Part shown: positions 17,909-26,651 of the stretch, piece after piece
Layout: the number at the start of each line of letters is the position of its first letter
Numbering within the stretch: the stretch's first letter is position 1
Source: Natrinema sp. CBA1119
GTDB taxonomy: Archaea > Halobacteriota > Halobacteria > Halobacteriales > Natrialbaceae
DNA length: 64,000 nucleotides
Reading direction: 5' to 3'
Assembly (NCBI RefSeq): GCF_002572525.1
Contig: NZ_PDBS01000001.1
Location: forward strand, 682,001-746,000
Made by a program: the position numbers and the translations under genes
Notes under the pieces: model-generated
The model's input: only the letters and a program-made list of their open reading frames with translations
The model's database searches: none
Told to the model about the DNA's origin: nothing

Positions 17909-18012
17909 TCGAGCGCCGCGCCTAAAGCGGCCCCTTCGTATATCAAACCCAAACACAGTCACAGAGAATCGACCTCGTCTTTATCTGACAGACCGTGGTC
18001 GAGTCGGTATCG

Positions 18013-19353
18013 ATGGCACCTCGACGACGGACCGTTCTGGCAGCGGTATCGACGGCGACAGCAACGGCGGCAGCCGGCTGTACCAATCTGCTCGGGACCG
18101 GCGCTGACGACGAAACCGACGGCTCAACGTCCGCCGACGAGGTAGCGACGGCGTTCGTCGACGACCTCGCGAACGGGCGGTTCGAACGGGCCAGTGAACG
18201 ATTCGTGGAGAACGAACGGGACCGGTACGGCGATCCCGGTCGGCTCGAACGAGTCTGGCTGGCCTTCGAGACGGTCGGCGGCGCGTTCGAGGAAGTCGTT
18301 GAGACGAGCGTGACCGCGAGCAACCGGGGCAAGGTGGTCACCGTGACGCTGGCGTTCGACCGCGACGACCACGACTGCGGCGTCATCGTCGATACCGAGT
18401 CGCGGATCCGCAACTGTGGCATCGCCGACGAGTACGAACGACCGACGTACGTCGATTCAAACGCGTTCGACGAGAGAGACGTCTCGCTCTCGGTTCCGGA
18501 CTGCTCGCTGTCGGGGACCGTCGCGACGCCCACGGACGGCAATGGGGTTCCCGGCATCGTCCTCGTTCACGATGACGGTCCGATGACCGCGGACACTCCT
18601 CGAGGCGCCACGAGGACGTTCGCGGACCTCGCCGAGGGGCTCGCCACGCGGGGCGTTGCGTCCCTCAGATACGACAAACGCGATACTGCCTGCGAGGTCG
18701 CGCTCGACGAGTACACGCTCGATCGCGTCACCGTCGACGACGCCGCGGTCGCGATCGAGCGGCTCCGGGCCGTCGATGGCGTCGACCCGGACCGGATCGT
18801 CGTCGTCGGGCACGGACTCGGCGGCCGAGCCGCGCCAAGGATCGCCGCTCGAGACGGTGATCTCGCCGGCGTCGTCGGGCTGGCCGCACCGGCGCGGCCG
18901 TATCTCGAACTGACCCTCGAGCAACTCGAGCACAAGGCGACGGTCGGAAGCCACGAGTGGGAAGATATGCGCGCCACGTACGAGACCTGGGTCGACGAGA
19001 GCGACCGGGTCCGAGAGGGCGAGTACGAGCCCGACGAACAGCTGCTCGGGAAACCAGGGGCCTTCTGGGACAGCATCACGGCGTACGACCACGTCCAGAC
19101 TGCGGCCGAGGTCGACGTTCCGTTCCGGTTCCTGCAGGGCGAGCGCGACTTTCAGGTGACCGTGACCGATGACCTCGAGCGGTGGGAGCGCGAACTCGAC
19201 GGGAAGTCGGCGACGACGTTCGAGACGTACGAGGGACTCAACCACCTGTTCATGCCGGGCAAAGGGGAGTCGCTGGCGTTCGCGTACGCCGTTCGAAACA
19301 ACGTCGCTGAGGAGGTCGTCGACGACATCGCCTCGTGGATCGGCGAGCTGTGA
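18013..19353 (+). CDS. Lipoprotein with alpha/beta-hydrolase domain lacking the nucleophile serine
   Basis: The 446-residue protein starts MAPRRRTVLAAVSTATATAA ending at a lipobox Cys, so it is probably a surface lipoprotein. Residues 45-150 resemble a DUF3887/NTF2-like domain (DEVATAFVDDLANGRFERAS). Residues 165-446 are an alpha/beta hydrolase (GIVLVHDDGPM, LRYDKRDTA, VVVGHGLGG, YEGLNHLFMPG). At the nucleophile elbow the usual G-x-S-x-G reads GHGLG, with Gly268 in place of Ser, whereas the final His is present. It may be a binding protein or inactive enzyme. ATG 18013 fits a TATA-like TTTATC at 17980-17985; a GTG at 17995 is also in frame. Confidence 0.85.
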   Translation: MAPRRRTVLAAVSTATATAAAGCTNLLGTGADDETDGSTSADEVATAFVDDLANGRFERASERFVENERDRYGDPGRLERVWLAFETVGGAFEEVVETSVTASNRGKVVTVTLAFDRDDHDCGVIVDTESRIRNCGIADEYERPTYVDSNAFDERDVSLSVPDCSLSGTVATPTDGNGVPGIVLVHDDGPMTADTPRGATRTFADLAEGLATRGVASLRYDKRDTACEVALDEYTLDRVTVDDAAVAIERLRAVDGVDPDRIVVVGHGLGGRAAPRIAARDGDLAGVVGLAAPARPYLELTLEQLEHKATVGSHEWEDMRATYETWVDESDRVREGEYEPDEQLLGKPGAFWDSITAYDHVQTAAEVDVPFRFLQGERDFQVTVTDDLERWERELDGKSATTFETYEGLNHLFMPGKGESLAFAYAVRNNVAEEVVDDIASWIGEL

Positions 19354-19414
19354 GTAGGCCGTCCGCCGACGGCGGGACCGAGGATTCATACGCCGGTCGC
19401 ACCACGCACGTCGT

Positions 19415-20314
19415 ATGGAGACGATTCGAGTCTTGCAGGTCGACGCCTTCACCGACGAACCGCTCACCGGGAACCCGGCGGGCGTCGTTCCGAACGCGGA
19501 CGGGCTCTCGGACGACCAGATGCAAGCGATCGCCGCCGAAATGGCCGTCAGCGAGACGGCGTTCCTCCGCTCGAGCGAGGACGCCGACCGTCGCGTGCGG
19601 TACTTTACGCCCACCCAGGAGGTCGATCTCTGCGGTCACGCGACGATCGGGAGCTTCGCTCACCTTCACGACGAGGGCCTCGAGCCCGGAGCGACGACGC
19701 TCGAGACGAACGTCGGTGTCCTCGACATTGAGGTCGCGGCAGACGGCACGGTTTGGATGACGCAGGACGAGCCGTTGATCCGCGAAGTCGACGTGGGCTA
19801 CGACCGCGTCGCGGACGCGCTGGGCGTCGATGCGGCCGCGCTCGAGGGCGCGAGCGCCGACATTCCGCTCGCGGTGTCCTCGACCGGCCTCCCGTTCCTG
19901 ATCGCGCCGATCACGTACCTCTCGGACGTCGGGAATGCAGAGCCCGACATGGCCGCGATCGAGGACCTCACCGACGCGGTCGACGCCGCGGGCGTCTACC
20001 TCTTTTCGTTCGACGCGCTCGAGCCCGAGTCGACGCTCCACGGTCGCATGTTCGCGCCGGGAGCCGGCGTCCCGGAAGATCCGGTCACCGGCACCGCCAG
20101 CGGGGCGGTCTGTGCGTACCTCGATCGCTTCGGGGCGTTCGACGACGACCTGCCCGATGAACTCCGGCTCGAGCAGGGCCACTACGTCGACCGGCCGGGT
20201 CTGGTTCGCGTTCGGCTCGACGACGCGGTACGGGTCGGCGGCCGGGGCGTCACCGTCCTCGACGGCTCGATCGTCGTCCCCGAAGACGCCGAGGACGAGA
20301 TTCTCGAGGCTTGA
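19415..20314 (+). CDS. PhzF-family isomerase/epimerase-like protein
   Basis: The 299-residue protein has the PhzF diaminopimelate-epimerase-like fold: an N-terminal half with FTDEPLTGNPAGVV and the catalytic-Glu region AVSETAFLRSS, the motif VDLCGHATIGSFAHL, and a second half with PEDPVTGTASGAV. In phenazine producers PhzF isomerises a dihydro-anthranilate; most archaeal members have unknown substrates and there are no phenazine genes here. Length is normal. It follows the hydrolase lipoprotein by about 60 nt on the same strand, but a functional link is unproven. Confidence 0.88.
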   Translation: METIRVLQVDAFTDEPLTGNPAGVVPNADGLSDDQMQAIAAEMAVSETAFLRSSEDADRRVRYFTPTQEVDLCGHATIGSFAHLHDEGLEPGATTLETNVGVLDIEVAADGTVWMTQDEPLIREVDVGYDRVADALGVDAAALEGASADIPLAVSSTGLPFLIAPITYLSDVGNAEPDMAAIEDLTDAVDAAGVYLFSFDALEPESTLHGRMFAPGAGVPEDPVTGTASGAVCAYLDRFGAFDDDLPDELRLEQGHYVDRPGLVRVRLDDAVRVGGRGVTVLDGSIVVPEDAEDEILEA

Positions 20315-20690
20315 TATCGGCTTCCTCGATCGTGCGACGGATCACCAGTCCATACTCGCTCGGGAGCCGAGTAGCTGCGGGAACGGATTTCACAGGCAGA
20401 CAGGGAAACAGAGAGACGGAGAGAGAGAGAGAGACTGACAGCGGTGACCGTCTCCGAGACCGTATATTCGCCACAAGAAACAGGTCAGTCGGCGGTACCG
20501 GAGTATGACGATCGAATCTGGATGTACGAGGCCGCCATCTCGAAAAATCAAGCGATTCGCGAGCAGCCGACCCCGATCGGAACGACCCGTCTGACGATAG
20601 AAACGAGAAAGGATCATTCAGTTTCGAGTTAGAATTGATAGCGGCCGTTCGCAACCTTCTTTATTCGTTCCAGTGACCACCTCACTAGAG
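20315..20690. other. Intergenic region with GA simple repeat and ppsA promoter
   Basis: No convincing gene. A purine run with (GA)8 occupies 20419-20434. The segment 20444-20632 stays open on the plus strand but has no family resemblance. A TATA-like TTCTTTATTC at 20657-20666 lies about 25-30 nt before the ppsA ATG at 20691 and supports that start. Confidence 0.55.
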
Positions 20691-23030
20691 ATGGCTGTAC
20701 TCTGGCTGGACGAGATCAGTGCCGGCGACCTCGAGACGGTCGGCGGTAAAGGTGCCTCCCTGGGCGAGCTCACGGGCGCGGGGCTGCCCGTTCCACCGGG
20801 ATTCGTCGTCACCGCTGGGACCTATCGATCGTTTATCGAAGAGGCCGAAATCGACGAGGAGCTGTTCGCGGCCGTCGACGTCGACGTCGACGACTCGGCC
20901 GCGCTGGCCGACGCGGCCGACCGCGCACAGGAACTCATCCTCGAGACGCCGTTCCCCGACGAGTTGCAGACGGAAATCCTCGAGAGCTACCACGAGGTCG
21001 GCAACGGTGAGGCGTTCGTCGCCGTTCGGTCGTCGGCGACGGCCGAGGACCTGCCGGACGCCTCATTCGCGGGCCAACAGGAGACGTTCCTCAACGTGAC
21101 CGAGGAAGCCCTGCTGGACCGCGTCCGGGAGTGTTGGGCCTCGCTGTTCACCCAGCGAGCGATCTACTACCGGCAAGAACAGGGGTTCGATCACTCCGCA
21201 GTGAACATCGCGGTCGTCGTCCAGCAGATGGTCGACGCCGAGAAGTCGGGTGTGATGTTTACGAGCCACCCCTCGACGGGCGACGCGACGATGATCATCG
21301 AGGCCGCGTGGGGGCTGGGCGAGGCCGTCGTCTCCGGTGCCGTCTCGCCGGATAACTACGTCATCGATCGCGATGACCGGTCCATGGACGTCACCATCGC
21401 CGAGAAGAAGGTGATGCACGAGAAAGACGAGGCGACCGGCCAGACCATCGAGCGCGAAGTGCCCGAGGACAAGCGGACCCAACGAGTCGTCTCCGACGAC
21501 GAGATCGACGCGCTCATGGACCTCGGCGAGCGCGTCGAGGACCACTACGGCGAACCCCAGGACGTCGAGTGGGCGATCGTCGACGGTGACGTCTACATGC
21601 TCCAGTCGCGGCCGATCACGACGATCGACGAGGACGGAAGCGATGTCGCGGATCCGACCGGGAGCGTCGACGCCGCGAAGGGCCTGACCGACGGCAGCGG
21701 GAGCGTGCAGGCCGCCGAAGGCGGCAGTACTGACGGGACCGACTCGAGTAGCACTGGCGACGTGCTCGTCGACGGGCTCGGCTCGAGTCCGGGGACGGTC
21801 AGCGGTCCCGCGCGGATCGTCATCAAGCTCGACGACCTCGATAAGGTCAGCGAGGGCGACATCATCGTCACCGAAATGACGATGCCTGACATGGTGCCCG
21901 CGATGAAGCGGGCCTCGGGCATCATCACCGATGAGGGCGGCATGACCAGCCACGCCGCCATCGTCTCGCGCGAACTGGGCGTCCCCGCCATCGTCGGGAC
22001 GACCAACGCCACGACCACCCTCGAGGACGGTCAGGTCGTCACGCTCGACGGTGACAAGGGCGCGGTGCTCGAGGGATCCGAAGTCGAACCCGATGAGGAA
22101 ACCGAACCGGTCGAGGAGGTTCGCCCGCAGTCGCCGGTCAAACCGATGACCGCGACGGAGGTCAAGGTCAACGTCTCCATCCCGGAAGCCGCCGAACGAG
22201 CGGCCGCGACAGGTGCCGACGGCGTCGGCCTGCTCCGTATGGAGCACATGATCCTCTCGCTGAACCAGACGCCCGCGAAATTCATCGCGGAGAACGGCGA
22301 GGACGCCTACATTACGGAACTCGTCGAGGGAATTCGCGGCGTCGCCGACGAGTTCTATCCGCGGCCCGTCCGCGTCCGCACGCTCGACGCGCCGACGGAC
22401 GAGTTCCGCCAGCTCGAGGGCGGCGAGGACGAGCCCGACGAGCACAATCCGATGCTCGGGTACCGGGGCATCCGCCGCTCGCTCGACCGGCCGGGCGTCT
22501 TCGCCCACGAACTCGAGGCGTTCCGTCGCCTCTACGAGCTGGGCTACGACAACGTCGAGATCATGCTCCCGCTGGTCAACGACGCCGAGGACATCTACCA
22601 GACCAAGGAGCTGATGAAGGAGGCGGGAATCGATCCCGAGAGGCGCCGCTGGGGCGCCATGATCGAGACGCCGGCCGCCGCGCTGTCCGTCGAGGGAATG
22701 GCCGAAGCGGGCATCGACTTCGCCTCCTTCGGGACCAACGACCTGACCCAGTACACGCTCGCGGTCGACCGCAACAACGAGCACGTCGCCGACCGCTTCG
22801 ACGAGCTTCACCCCGCCATCCTCCGACTCATCGGTAACGTCATCGAGACGTGTCGCGAACACGACGTCGATACGAGCATCTGCGGACAGGCCGGCTCTAA
22901 ACCCGAGATGGCCCGGTTCCTCGTCAACGAAGGGATCAGTTCGATCTCGGCGAACATCGACGCCGTCCGCGACGTCCAACACGAGGTCAAACGGGTCGAA
23001 CAGAAGCTCCTGCTCGACTCGGTTCGCTAA
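20691..23030 (+). CDS. ppsA: Phosphoenolpyruvate synthase (pyruvate, water dikinase)
   Basis: The 779-residue enzyme makes phosphoenolpyruvate from pyruvate with ATP and water, the entry to gluconeogenesis. The N-terminal ATP-grasp half shows VGGKGASLGELTGAGLPVP and SSATAEDLPDASFAGQQET. The mobile phospho-histidine domain has GGMTSHAAIVSRELGVPA with its catalytic His. The C-terminal TIM barrel has GYRGIRRSLDRP, FGTNDLTQYTLAVDRN and the closing CGQAGS. A Gly/Ser/Thr-rich acidic linker of about 45 residues separates the ATP and His domains, presumably flexible. Start ATG 20691 matches the promoter 25-30 nt upstream. Confidence 0.95.
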   Translation: MAVLWLDEISAGDLETVGGKGASLGELTGAGLPVPPGFVVTAGTYRSFIEEAEIDEELFAAVDVDVDDSAALADAADRAQELILETPFPDELQTEILESYHEVGNGEAFVAVRSSATAEDLPDASFAGQQETFLNVTEEALLDRVRECWASLFTQRAIYYRQEQGFDHSAVNIAVVVQQMVDAEKSGVMFTSHPSTGDATMIIEAAWGLGEAVVSGAVSPDNYVIDRDDRSMDVTIAEKKVMHEKDEATGQTIEREVPEDKRTQRVVSDDEIDALMDLGERVEDHYGEPQDVEWAIVDGDVYMLQSRPITTIDEDGSDVADPTGSVDAAKGLTDGSGSVQAAEGGSTDGTDSSSTGDVLVDGLGSSPGTVSGPARIVIKLDDLDKVSEGDIIVTEMTMPDMVPAMKRASGIITDEGGMTSHAAIVSRELGVPAIVGTTNATTTLEDGQVVTLDGDKGAVLEGSEVEPDEETEPVEEVRPQSPVKPMTATEVKVNVSIPEAAERAAATGADGVGLLRMEHMILSLNQTPAKFIAENGEDAYITELVEGIRGVADEFYPRPVRVRTLDAPTDEFRQLEGGEDEPDEHNPMLGYRGIRRSLDRPGVFAHELEAFRRLYELGYDNVEIMLPLVNDAEDIYQTKELMKEAGIDPERRRWGAMIETPAAALSVEGMAEAGIDFASFGTNDLTQYTLAVDRNNEHVADRFDELHPAILRLIGNVIETCREHDVDTSICGQAGSKPEMARFLVNEGISSISANIDAVRDVQHEVKRVEQKLLLDSVR

Positions 23031-23071
23031 CGGTCGCGTTCACTGATTTTTCGGACGAGCAGCGTTCGACG

Positions 23072-23155
23072 CTGTCGCCACGTGTACACATGCTGTCGCC
23101 ACATGTGCATATACTGTCGCTACATGCTCACACACTGTCACCACGTGTATGCAGA
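23072..23155. repeat. Tandem repeat, 4 x 21 bp
   Basis: Four consecutive 21-bp units each begin CTGTC(G/A)C(C/T)AC and start at 23072, 23093, 23114 and 23135. Units differ mainly in their last ten bases (GTGTACACATG, ATGTGCATATA, ATGCTCACACA, GTGTATGCAGA). The array lies between the convergent ppsA and a small membrane-protein gene; the last unit contains that gene's stop codon. Confidence 0.8.
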
Positions 23156-23347
23156 GCCGGCGGCGACGAGAAAGACCAGACCGATCCCGAGTGCCGCAAC
23201 CGCGATCGCGAGACCGAGGAGTCGAAGCAGGTCCGTCATCAGTTCCGGATACTCGGGCTGGGGCTCGAGGTTCGCCACGAGCACGTAGATGAACGCGCCG
23301 GCCCCGATGGAACAGAGGCCGAACGTAGCTGTCACAGCCCAGGTCAT
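23138..23347 (-). CDS. Small two-helix membrane protein, function unknown
   Basis: The 69-residue product has two hydrophobic segments, about residues 4-25 (AVTATFGLCSIGAGAFIYVL) and 40-65 (LLRLLGLAIAVAALGIGLVF), joined by a short acidic loop. Both the ATG (23347) and stop are clean, and composition is coding-like. The final codons lie in the 21-bp tandem repeat, so its C-terminus (SAYTW) may have been altered by repeat expansion. It diverges from the membrane protein at 23452 and converges with ppsA. No family recognised. Confidence 0.65.
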   Translation of the reverse strand: MTWAVTATFGLCSIGAGAFIYVLVANLEPQPEYPELMTDLLRLLGLAIAVAALGIGLVFLVAAGSAYTW

Positions 23348-23451
23348 AGGATCGATGGGGGTGCCGCCCTCGTATAGCCTGCGGCCGGGCAGGGAATAGT
23401 CTGCGTCCGGACGGGGAAAGGTCCATGATGGAGGCCGGCCTGGATTCGAGT

Positions 23452-24087
23452 ATGAGCGACCGTTCGGACGAGGTGACCGAGAGTCGGGAGCCGGACGCCC
23501 CCGCGACCGACGACCTCCTCGAGGAGACGGATCGCCTGCTCTCGGAGTCGGCCTCCACGGCCGACGACGGGCCGTCCGAGACCGCGGGGAGCACAGCGGG
23601 CGGCGACACCGACGTGGATCCTCTCAGGGGGTTCGATCCGACGCAAGACGCAGGCCTCGAAGGCGACAGTACAGCCGACTCCGGGTCCGACACCGACTCG
23701 TCGCGATCGTGGCTCTCACCGATCACGTCGCGACTCTCGCTCGGGCGATACTTCTCGCCGAAGGAGTACGTCGCGCTCGTCGGCGTGCTCAGCGCCGGCG
23801 TCCTGGCCGGGGCGACCGTACTGCCGTTTGCCGGCCGCATGATCGGCATGTTCGCCGTCGCCTTCATAATCGGGCTCCTCGCGTCGAAGCGGCGCTATCT
23901 CGAGATGAGCGCGGCCGGCGTCTCGGTCGGCGGCGTCGCAGCGGTCATCAGCAACACCGTCCTCATCGCCGTCGGCTCCGGACAGCCGCTCATCGCTGTC
24001 GGCGCGACCGTCGGACTCCTCGCGTCCGTCGTGGGCTACTACTTCGGTCGCGACCTCCGCGACGGGCTCTCGCAGGATATCGACTGA
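23452..24087 (+). CDS. Membrane protein with long acidic N-terminal tail, function unknown
   Basis: The 211-residue protein begins MSDRSDEVTESREPDAPATD. Its first 100 residues are disordered, acidic and serine-rich; then come four hydrophobic segments between about residues 110 and 200 (YVALVGVLSAGVLAGATVLP, MIGMFAVAFIIGLLA, AAGVSVGGVAAVISNTVLIA, LIAVGATVGLLASVVGYYFG). The layout is of a small haloarchaeal integral membrane protein with a cytoplasmic tail. An alternative start at 23425 adds nine residues. It converges with the ArsR gene with one base between stops. Function cannot be stated. Confidence 0.8.
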   Translation: MSDRSDEVTESREPDAPATDDLLEETDRLLSESASTADDGPSETAGSTAGGDTDVDPLRGFDPTQDAGLEGDSTADSGSDTDSSRSWLSPITSRLSLGRYFSPKEYVALVGVLSAGVLAGATVLPFAGRMIGMFAVAFIIGLLASKRRYLEMSAAGVSVGGVAAVISNTVLIAVGSGQPLIAVGATVGLLASVVGYYFGRDLRDGLSQDID

Positions 24088-24088
24088 G

Positions 24089-24748
24089 TTAGCCGTTCGT
24101 CGTCAGTTCCCAGCCGCGTTCCGTCCGGCGAACGACCCCGTTGTCGGCCATCACCTCGAGTAAGTCAGCGACGACTTCGCGGGGAGCGTCGATGTCTTCG
24201 CTGAGTTCGCCGACCGATTTCGGTTCCGAGCGGACGCTGGCGAGCAGGTCGGCGTAGATTCGACTCTCCGGGCCGGCACCGACGGTCTCGGAAATGTTCT
24301 CGAGCACGTCGTAGAGCCGGCCCTGCACCCATCGCTGGGCCAGCGACAGCTCGTTTTCGAGCCGTTCCAGATCTTCTAACACGGCGAGTAACTCGTCGAG
24401 ATTCTCGGTTTCGTCCCACGAGATATCGAGAGAGAGGTGTCGACAGGTCGTGATATCGAAACTACTGTTGGCCGGATAGGCGCTCTTGCTCGCGAACCCG
24501 TACGGCGAGACGTTCACCTCGAGTCGGACGTTCCGGGCGATATGGAAGTACTTCCGCCGCTGGTCGTCGACGCGGCTCTCGATCAGCCCTGCCTCCTCGA
24601 GTTTTCGCAGGTGCTCGATGACCGCCTTGGGACTCACGCCGAGGTATTCAGAAATTTCAGTAACATAACACGGCTTCCGGGCGAGTAACTGGAGAATTCG
24701 CCTCCGGTTTTCGTTCCCGAGTAAATCCAACAGGGCGGCGGAATCCAT
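24089..24748 (-). CDS. ArsR-family winged-helix transcriptional regulator
   Basis: The 219-residue protein starts MDSAALLDLLGNENRRRILQ and has a classical ArsR helix-turn-helix in residues 5-70 (VTEISEYLGVSPKAVIEHLRKLEEAGLI). The middle (residues 75-115) may sense a ligand; a helical stretch (ELLAVLEDLERLENELSLAQ) suggests dimerisation, and a second winged-helix-like region closes the protein (VGELSEDIDAPREVVADLLE), so it may have two DNA-binding modules. No metal-binding Cys cluster typical of metal-sensing ArsR proteins is seen. The secreted protein gene at 24836 lies just upstream on the same strand and could be cotranscribed with it. Confidence 0.85.
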   Translation of the reverse strand: MDSAALLDLLGNENRRRILQLLARKPCYVTEISEYLGVSPKAVIEHLRKLEEAGLIESRVDDQRRKYFHIARNVRLEVNVSPYGFASKSAYPANSSFDITTCRHLSLDISWDETENLDELLAVLEDLERLENELSLAQRWVQGRLYDVLENISETVGAGPESRIYADLLASVRSEPKSVGELSEDIDAPREVVADLLEVMADNGVVRRTERGWELTTNG

Positions 24749-24835
24749 CGAGACAGCGTTAGTGATCGGCGCTGAAAAGCGTGTCTGCTCGCAATACGCG
24801 ACTGATCGACGTGGTTTGAGCCCGGGTGAAGTGGA

Positions 24836-25696
24836 TCAGCTGTCGGCGTCGGCCCCGCTGGGCGTCCCTGAGTCGGTATCCGACCCATCGTTCGATTCGC
24901 CGTCCGGTTCGTCAGGGTCGGTCGACGTCGCGCCGGGCGAGCGCTCATCAGCGCCGTTTCCCGACGAGCGACCGTTGGGATCGGTTCCCGCATCCGAACT
25001 GTTCGATGCGTCAGAACCGTTTCCCGTCGCCGTCTCACCGGGTGCGGATCCCGGCGAGCCGGTCTCGGGACCGGGGTTCGGCGACACGTCGTCATCGGGG
25101 CCGCCGCGATCGGCCGGTGGCCCTGCATCACCGTCGGGGGGTCCGCCGCCGGCCACGCCCCGGGCGACCGCCGCGACATCCGGTCCGGCGTGCTCCGAAG
25201 CGGCCTGGCGGATCGCAGTCGCGTTCCCTCGTAGTTCCGCGAGCCGATCCCTGCCGATGCCGGCCTCGTCGGCACGGGACTCCGTTCGTTCGATCGTCCG
25301 CTCGAGGCTAGCGATTTGAACCGTCAGTCGGGCCATTTGCGATCGGTAGGCCCCAGTGGAGAGCTCCTCGCGTCGAGACTCGAGCGTCTCGCGTTCGTTC
25401 TCGAGTGCAGTTACTTTCGCCTCGAGATCGTCGGTCCGCTCGCTGACGACCGCTGCCCGACTCTCGTTGTCAGCGCGCTCGTAGGCCGCATCGAACATCC
25501 CCGACTCGACCCCGTTTTCCGTATCGGCTGCGCTCGCCTGCATGACCGTCCCGACGGACGCGTTCGTCGAGTCGGACTGGGCACCGCCGGCGTCGGCCGC
25601 GAACGTGTTCGCGACGGCACCGCTCGCGAGCAGCGTAACAGTCAGAGCGACGACGGTGAGGCTCACCAGGAGAGCAACCGATCGCGTGCGTCTCAT
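24836..25696 (-). CDS. Secreted coiled-coil protein with disordered Gly/Pro/Ser tail (DUF7096-like)
   Basis: The 286-residue protein opens with a Sec signal (MRRTRSVALLVSLTVVALTV). Residues 75-150 form a coiled coil (ERTDDLEAKVTALENERETL), and residues 160-286 are a low-complexity region of Gly, Pro, Asp and Ser (GNGSDASNSSDAGTDPNG) without a clear anchor, so it may be released or held by an unknown means. It resembles the N-terminal part of haloarchaeal DUF7096 proteins, from memory. The next gene downstream on the same strand is the ArsR regulator 87 nt away. The promoter lies in the 25697-26229 interval. Confidence 0.78.
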   Translation of the reverse strand: MRRTRSVALLVSLTVVALTVTLLASGAVANTFAADAGGAQSDSTNASVGTVMQASAADTENGVESGMFDAAYERADNESRAAVVSERTDDLEAKVTALENERETLESRREELSTGAYRSQMARLTVQIASLERTIERTESRADEAGIGRDRLAELRGNATAIRQAASEHAGPDVAAVARGVAGGGPPDGDAGPPADRGGPDDDVSPNPGPETGSPGSAPGETATGNGSDASNSSDAGTDPNGRSSGNGADERSPGATSTDPDEPDGESNDGSDTDSGTPSGADADS

Positions 25697-26229
25697 CGTC
25701 TTTCTTCTCCGCGTGAATGTACTAAAAAGACGGAGCTTCGTTCGAATCGTTTAATCGCCCCGGCCGAGCACTGAGATTCGTTTTGAGCGTTCAAGGCGGC
25801 TGGAGTATCCGTCAGCGGACTCGATCAGCTGACGGTTTACGGGCCCGGTTCACCGGTGTTTAGCGGACGGTTCAAATCGTTTCACTCGGAGAGCGGGGTG
25901 TCAATCACTCGCTACTCCGGTCGGAGGTGTCTCACGATTGGTCGCTACTGCGTCCGGCGAGGCGTCATGAGCGCCGATACCGTGATCGGAGAGATGTCAC
26001 AATCACCGCTACTGCAACGGGGACAATCGTGACATCTCCCCCGTTGTGGTGAGGACTCGCGCGAAGCGGCCGCTGACCGGACAGTATCTGAGATCTAATA
26101 GGATCGATCCGGGATCGATCGTTCCGAACATCGCACGAGCGACCGCCGATCGGAGAACACGCTGATAGCGGGTCGTCTTAAACCTACCTGCCAACAGTTA
26201 TATCACTTCGAGCCATGGTATCAAGTACC
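25697..26229. other. Divergent intergenic region with structured element and promoters
   Basis: This 533-nt gap separates divergent genes. It holds an interleaved pair of inverted repeats (25991-26046) and a 9-bp palindrome GATCGATCC-G-GGATCGATC at 26102-26120. A TATA-like AGTTATATCAC (26197-26207) lies 25 nt before the ATG at 26230. An open frame on the minus strand at 26009-26194 has no coding character that I trust. Confidence 0.55.
25991..26046. other. Pseudoknot-shaped inverted-repeat element; candidate noncoding RNA or regulatory structure
   Basis: Two perfect stems are interleaved in order A-B-A'-B'. Stem A is GAGATGTCAC (25991-26000) with GTGACATCTC (26029-26038). Stem B is CAACGGGG (26015-26022) with CCCCGTTG (26039-26046). 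A' and B' are directly adjacent, the geometry of an H-type pseudoknot or of two mutually exclusive hairpins. Strand and transcription are unknown. Confidence 0.4.
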
Positions 26230-26622
26230 ATGTTCGAGGTGTTCTCGCGAAGCTACTATCTCGGACGTCTCTATGTGACCCCGACCAACGGGGAGCACGC
26301 ACTCATGCACAGCGACCAGCACGAACGCATCAACGAGGAAGTGTACGCCACCGGCGACGGCGTCGAGCGACTCGACGCGCCGCTGGTGATGAAACTCGAG
26401 ACCAGTCACTTCCCGGTTCACGGGGCGGACGCCGTCCCGACGAACACGCTCGCGTTGCCGGAATCGATGCTCGAGGGGATCGACGTCCGGAACCCGCCAT
26501 CGCTCCGAGAGGTGTTTCTGGCCAGGCGCGAGCGCGCCCGTCAGCTGCTCTCGTTTGCCGGCGGCTTGCGAGCCGACGACGCGGGGCCGACCGGTGACGA
26601 GCCGCCGAACGCCGGAACCTAG
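26230..26622 (+). CDS. DUF5802 family protein
   Basis: The 130-residue protein starts MFEVFSRSYYLGRLYVTPTN and contains DQHERINEEVYATGDGVERL and MKLETSHFPVHGADAVP, the conserved core of the haloarchaeal DUF5802 family. No catalytic motif is evident and no function is established. The TATA-like element at 26197-26207 puts the transcription start at the ATG 26230, so this start is preferred to 26215. The gene is 29 nt ahead of the Vms1-like gene on the same strand, so the two probably form an operon. Confidence 0.85.
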   Translation: MFEVFSRSYYLGRLYVTPTNGEHALMHSDQHERINEEVYATGDGVERLDAPLVMKLETSHFPVHGADAVPTNTLALPESMLEGIDVRNPPSLREVFLARRERARQLLSFAGGLRADDAGPTGDEPPNAGT

Positions 26623-26651
26623 AAGTAGCCTCGCTTCCCGATTTCGGCCGG

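Noticed and set aside
20444-20632. 62-codon plus frame starting at a GTG before ppsA
   Set aside because: Composition is unlike neighbouring coding DNA and it begins just after a GA simple repeat; no homology recognised.
21063-22982. 639-codon minus frame opposite ppsA
   Set aside because: It is the shadow of ppsA, which has complete catalytic motifs.
26009-26194. 61-codon minus frame in the divergent gap
   Set aside because: It overlaps the structured inverted repeats, has basic non-halophilic composition and no family resemblance.
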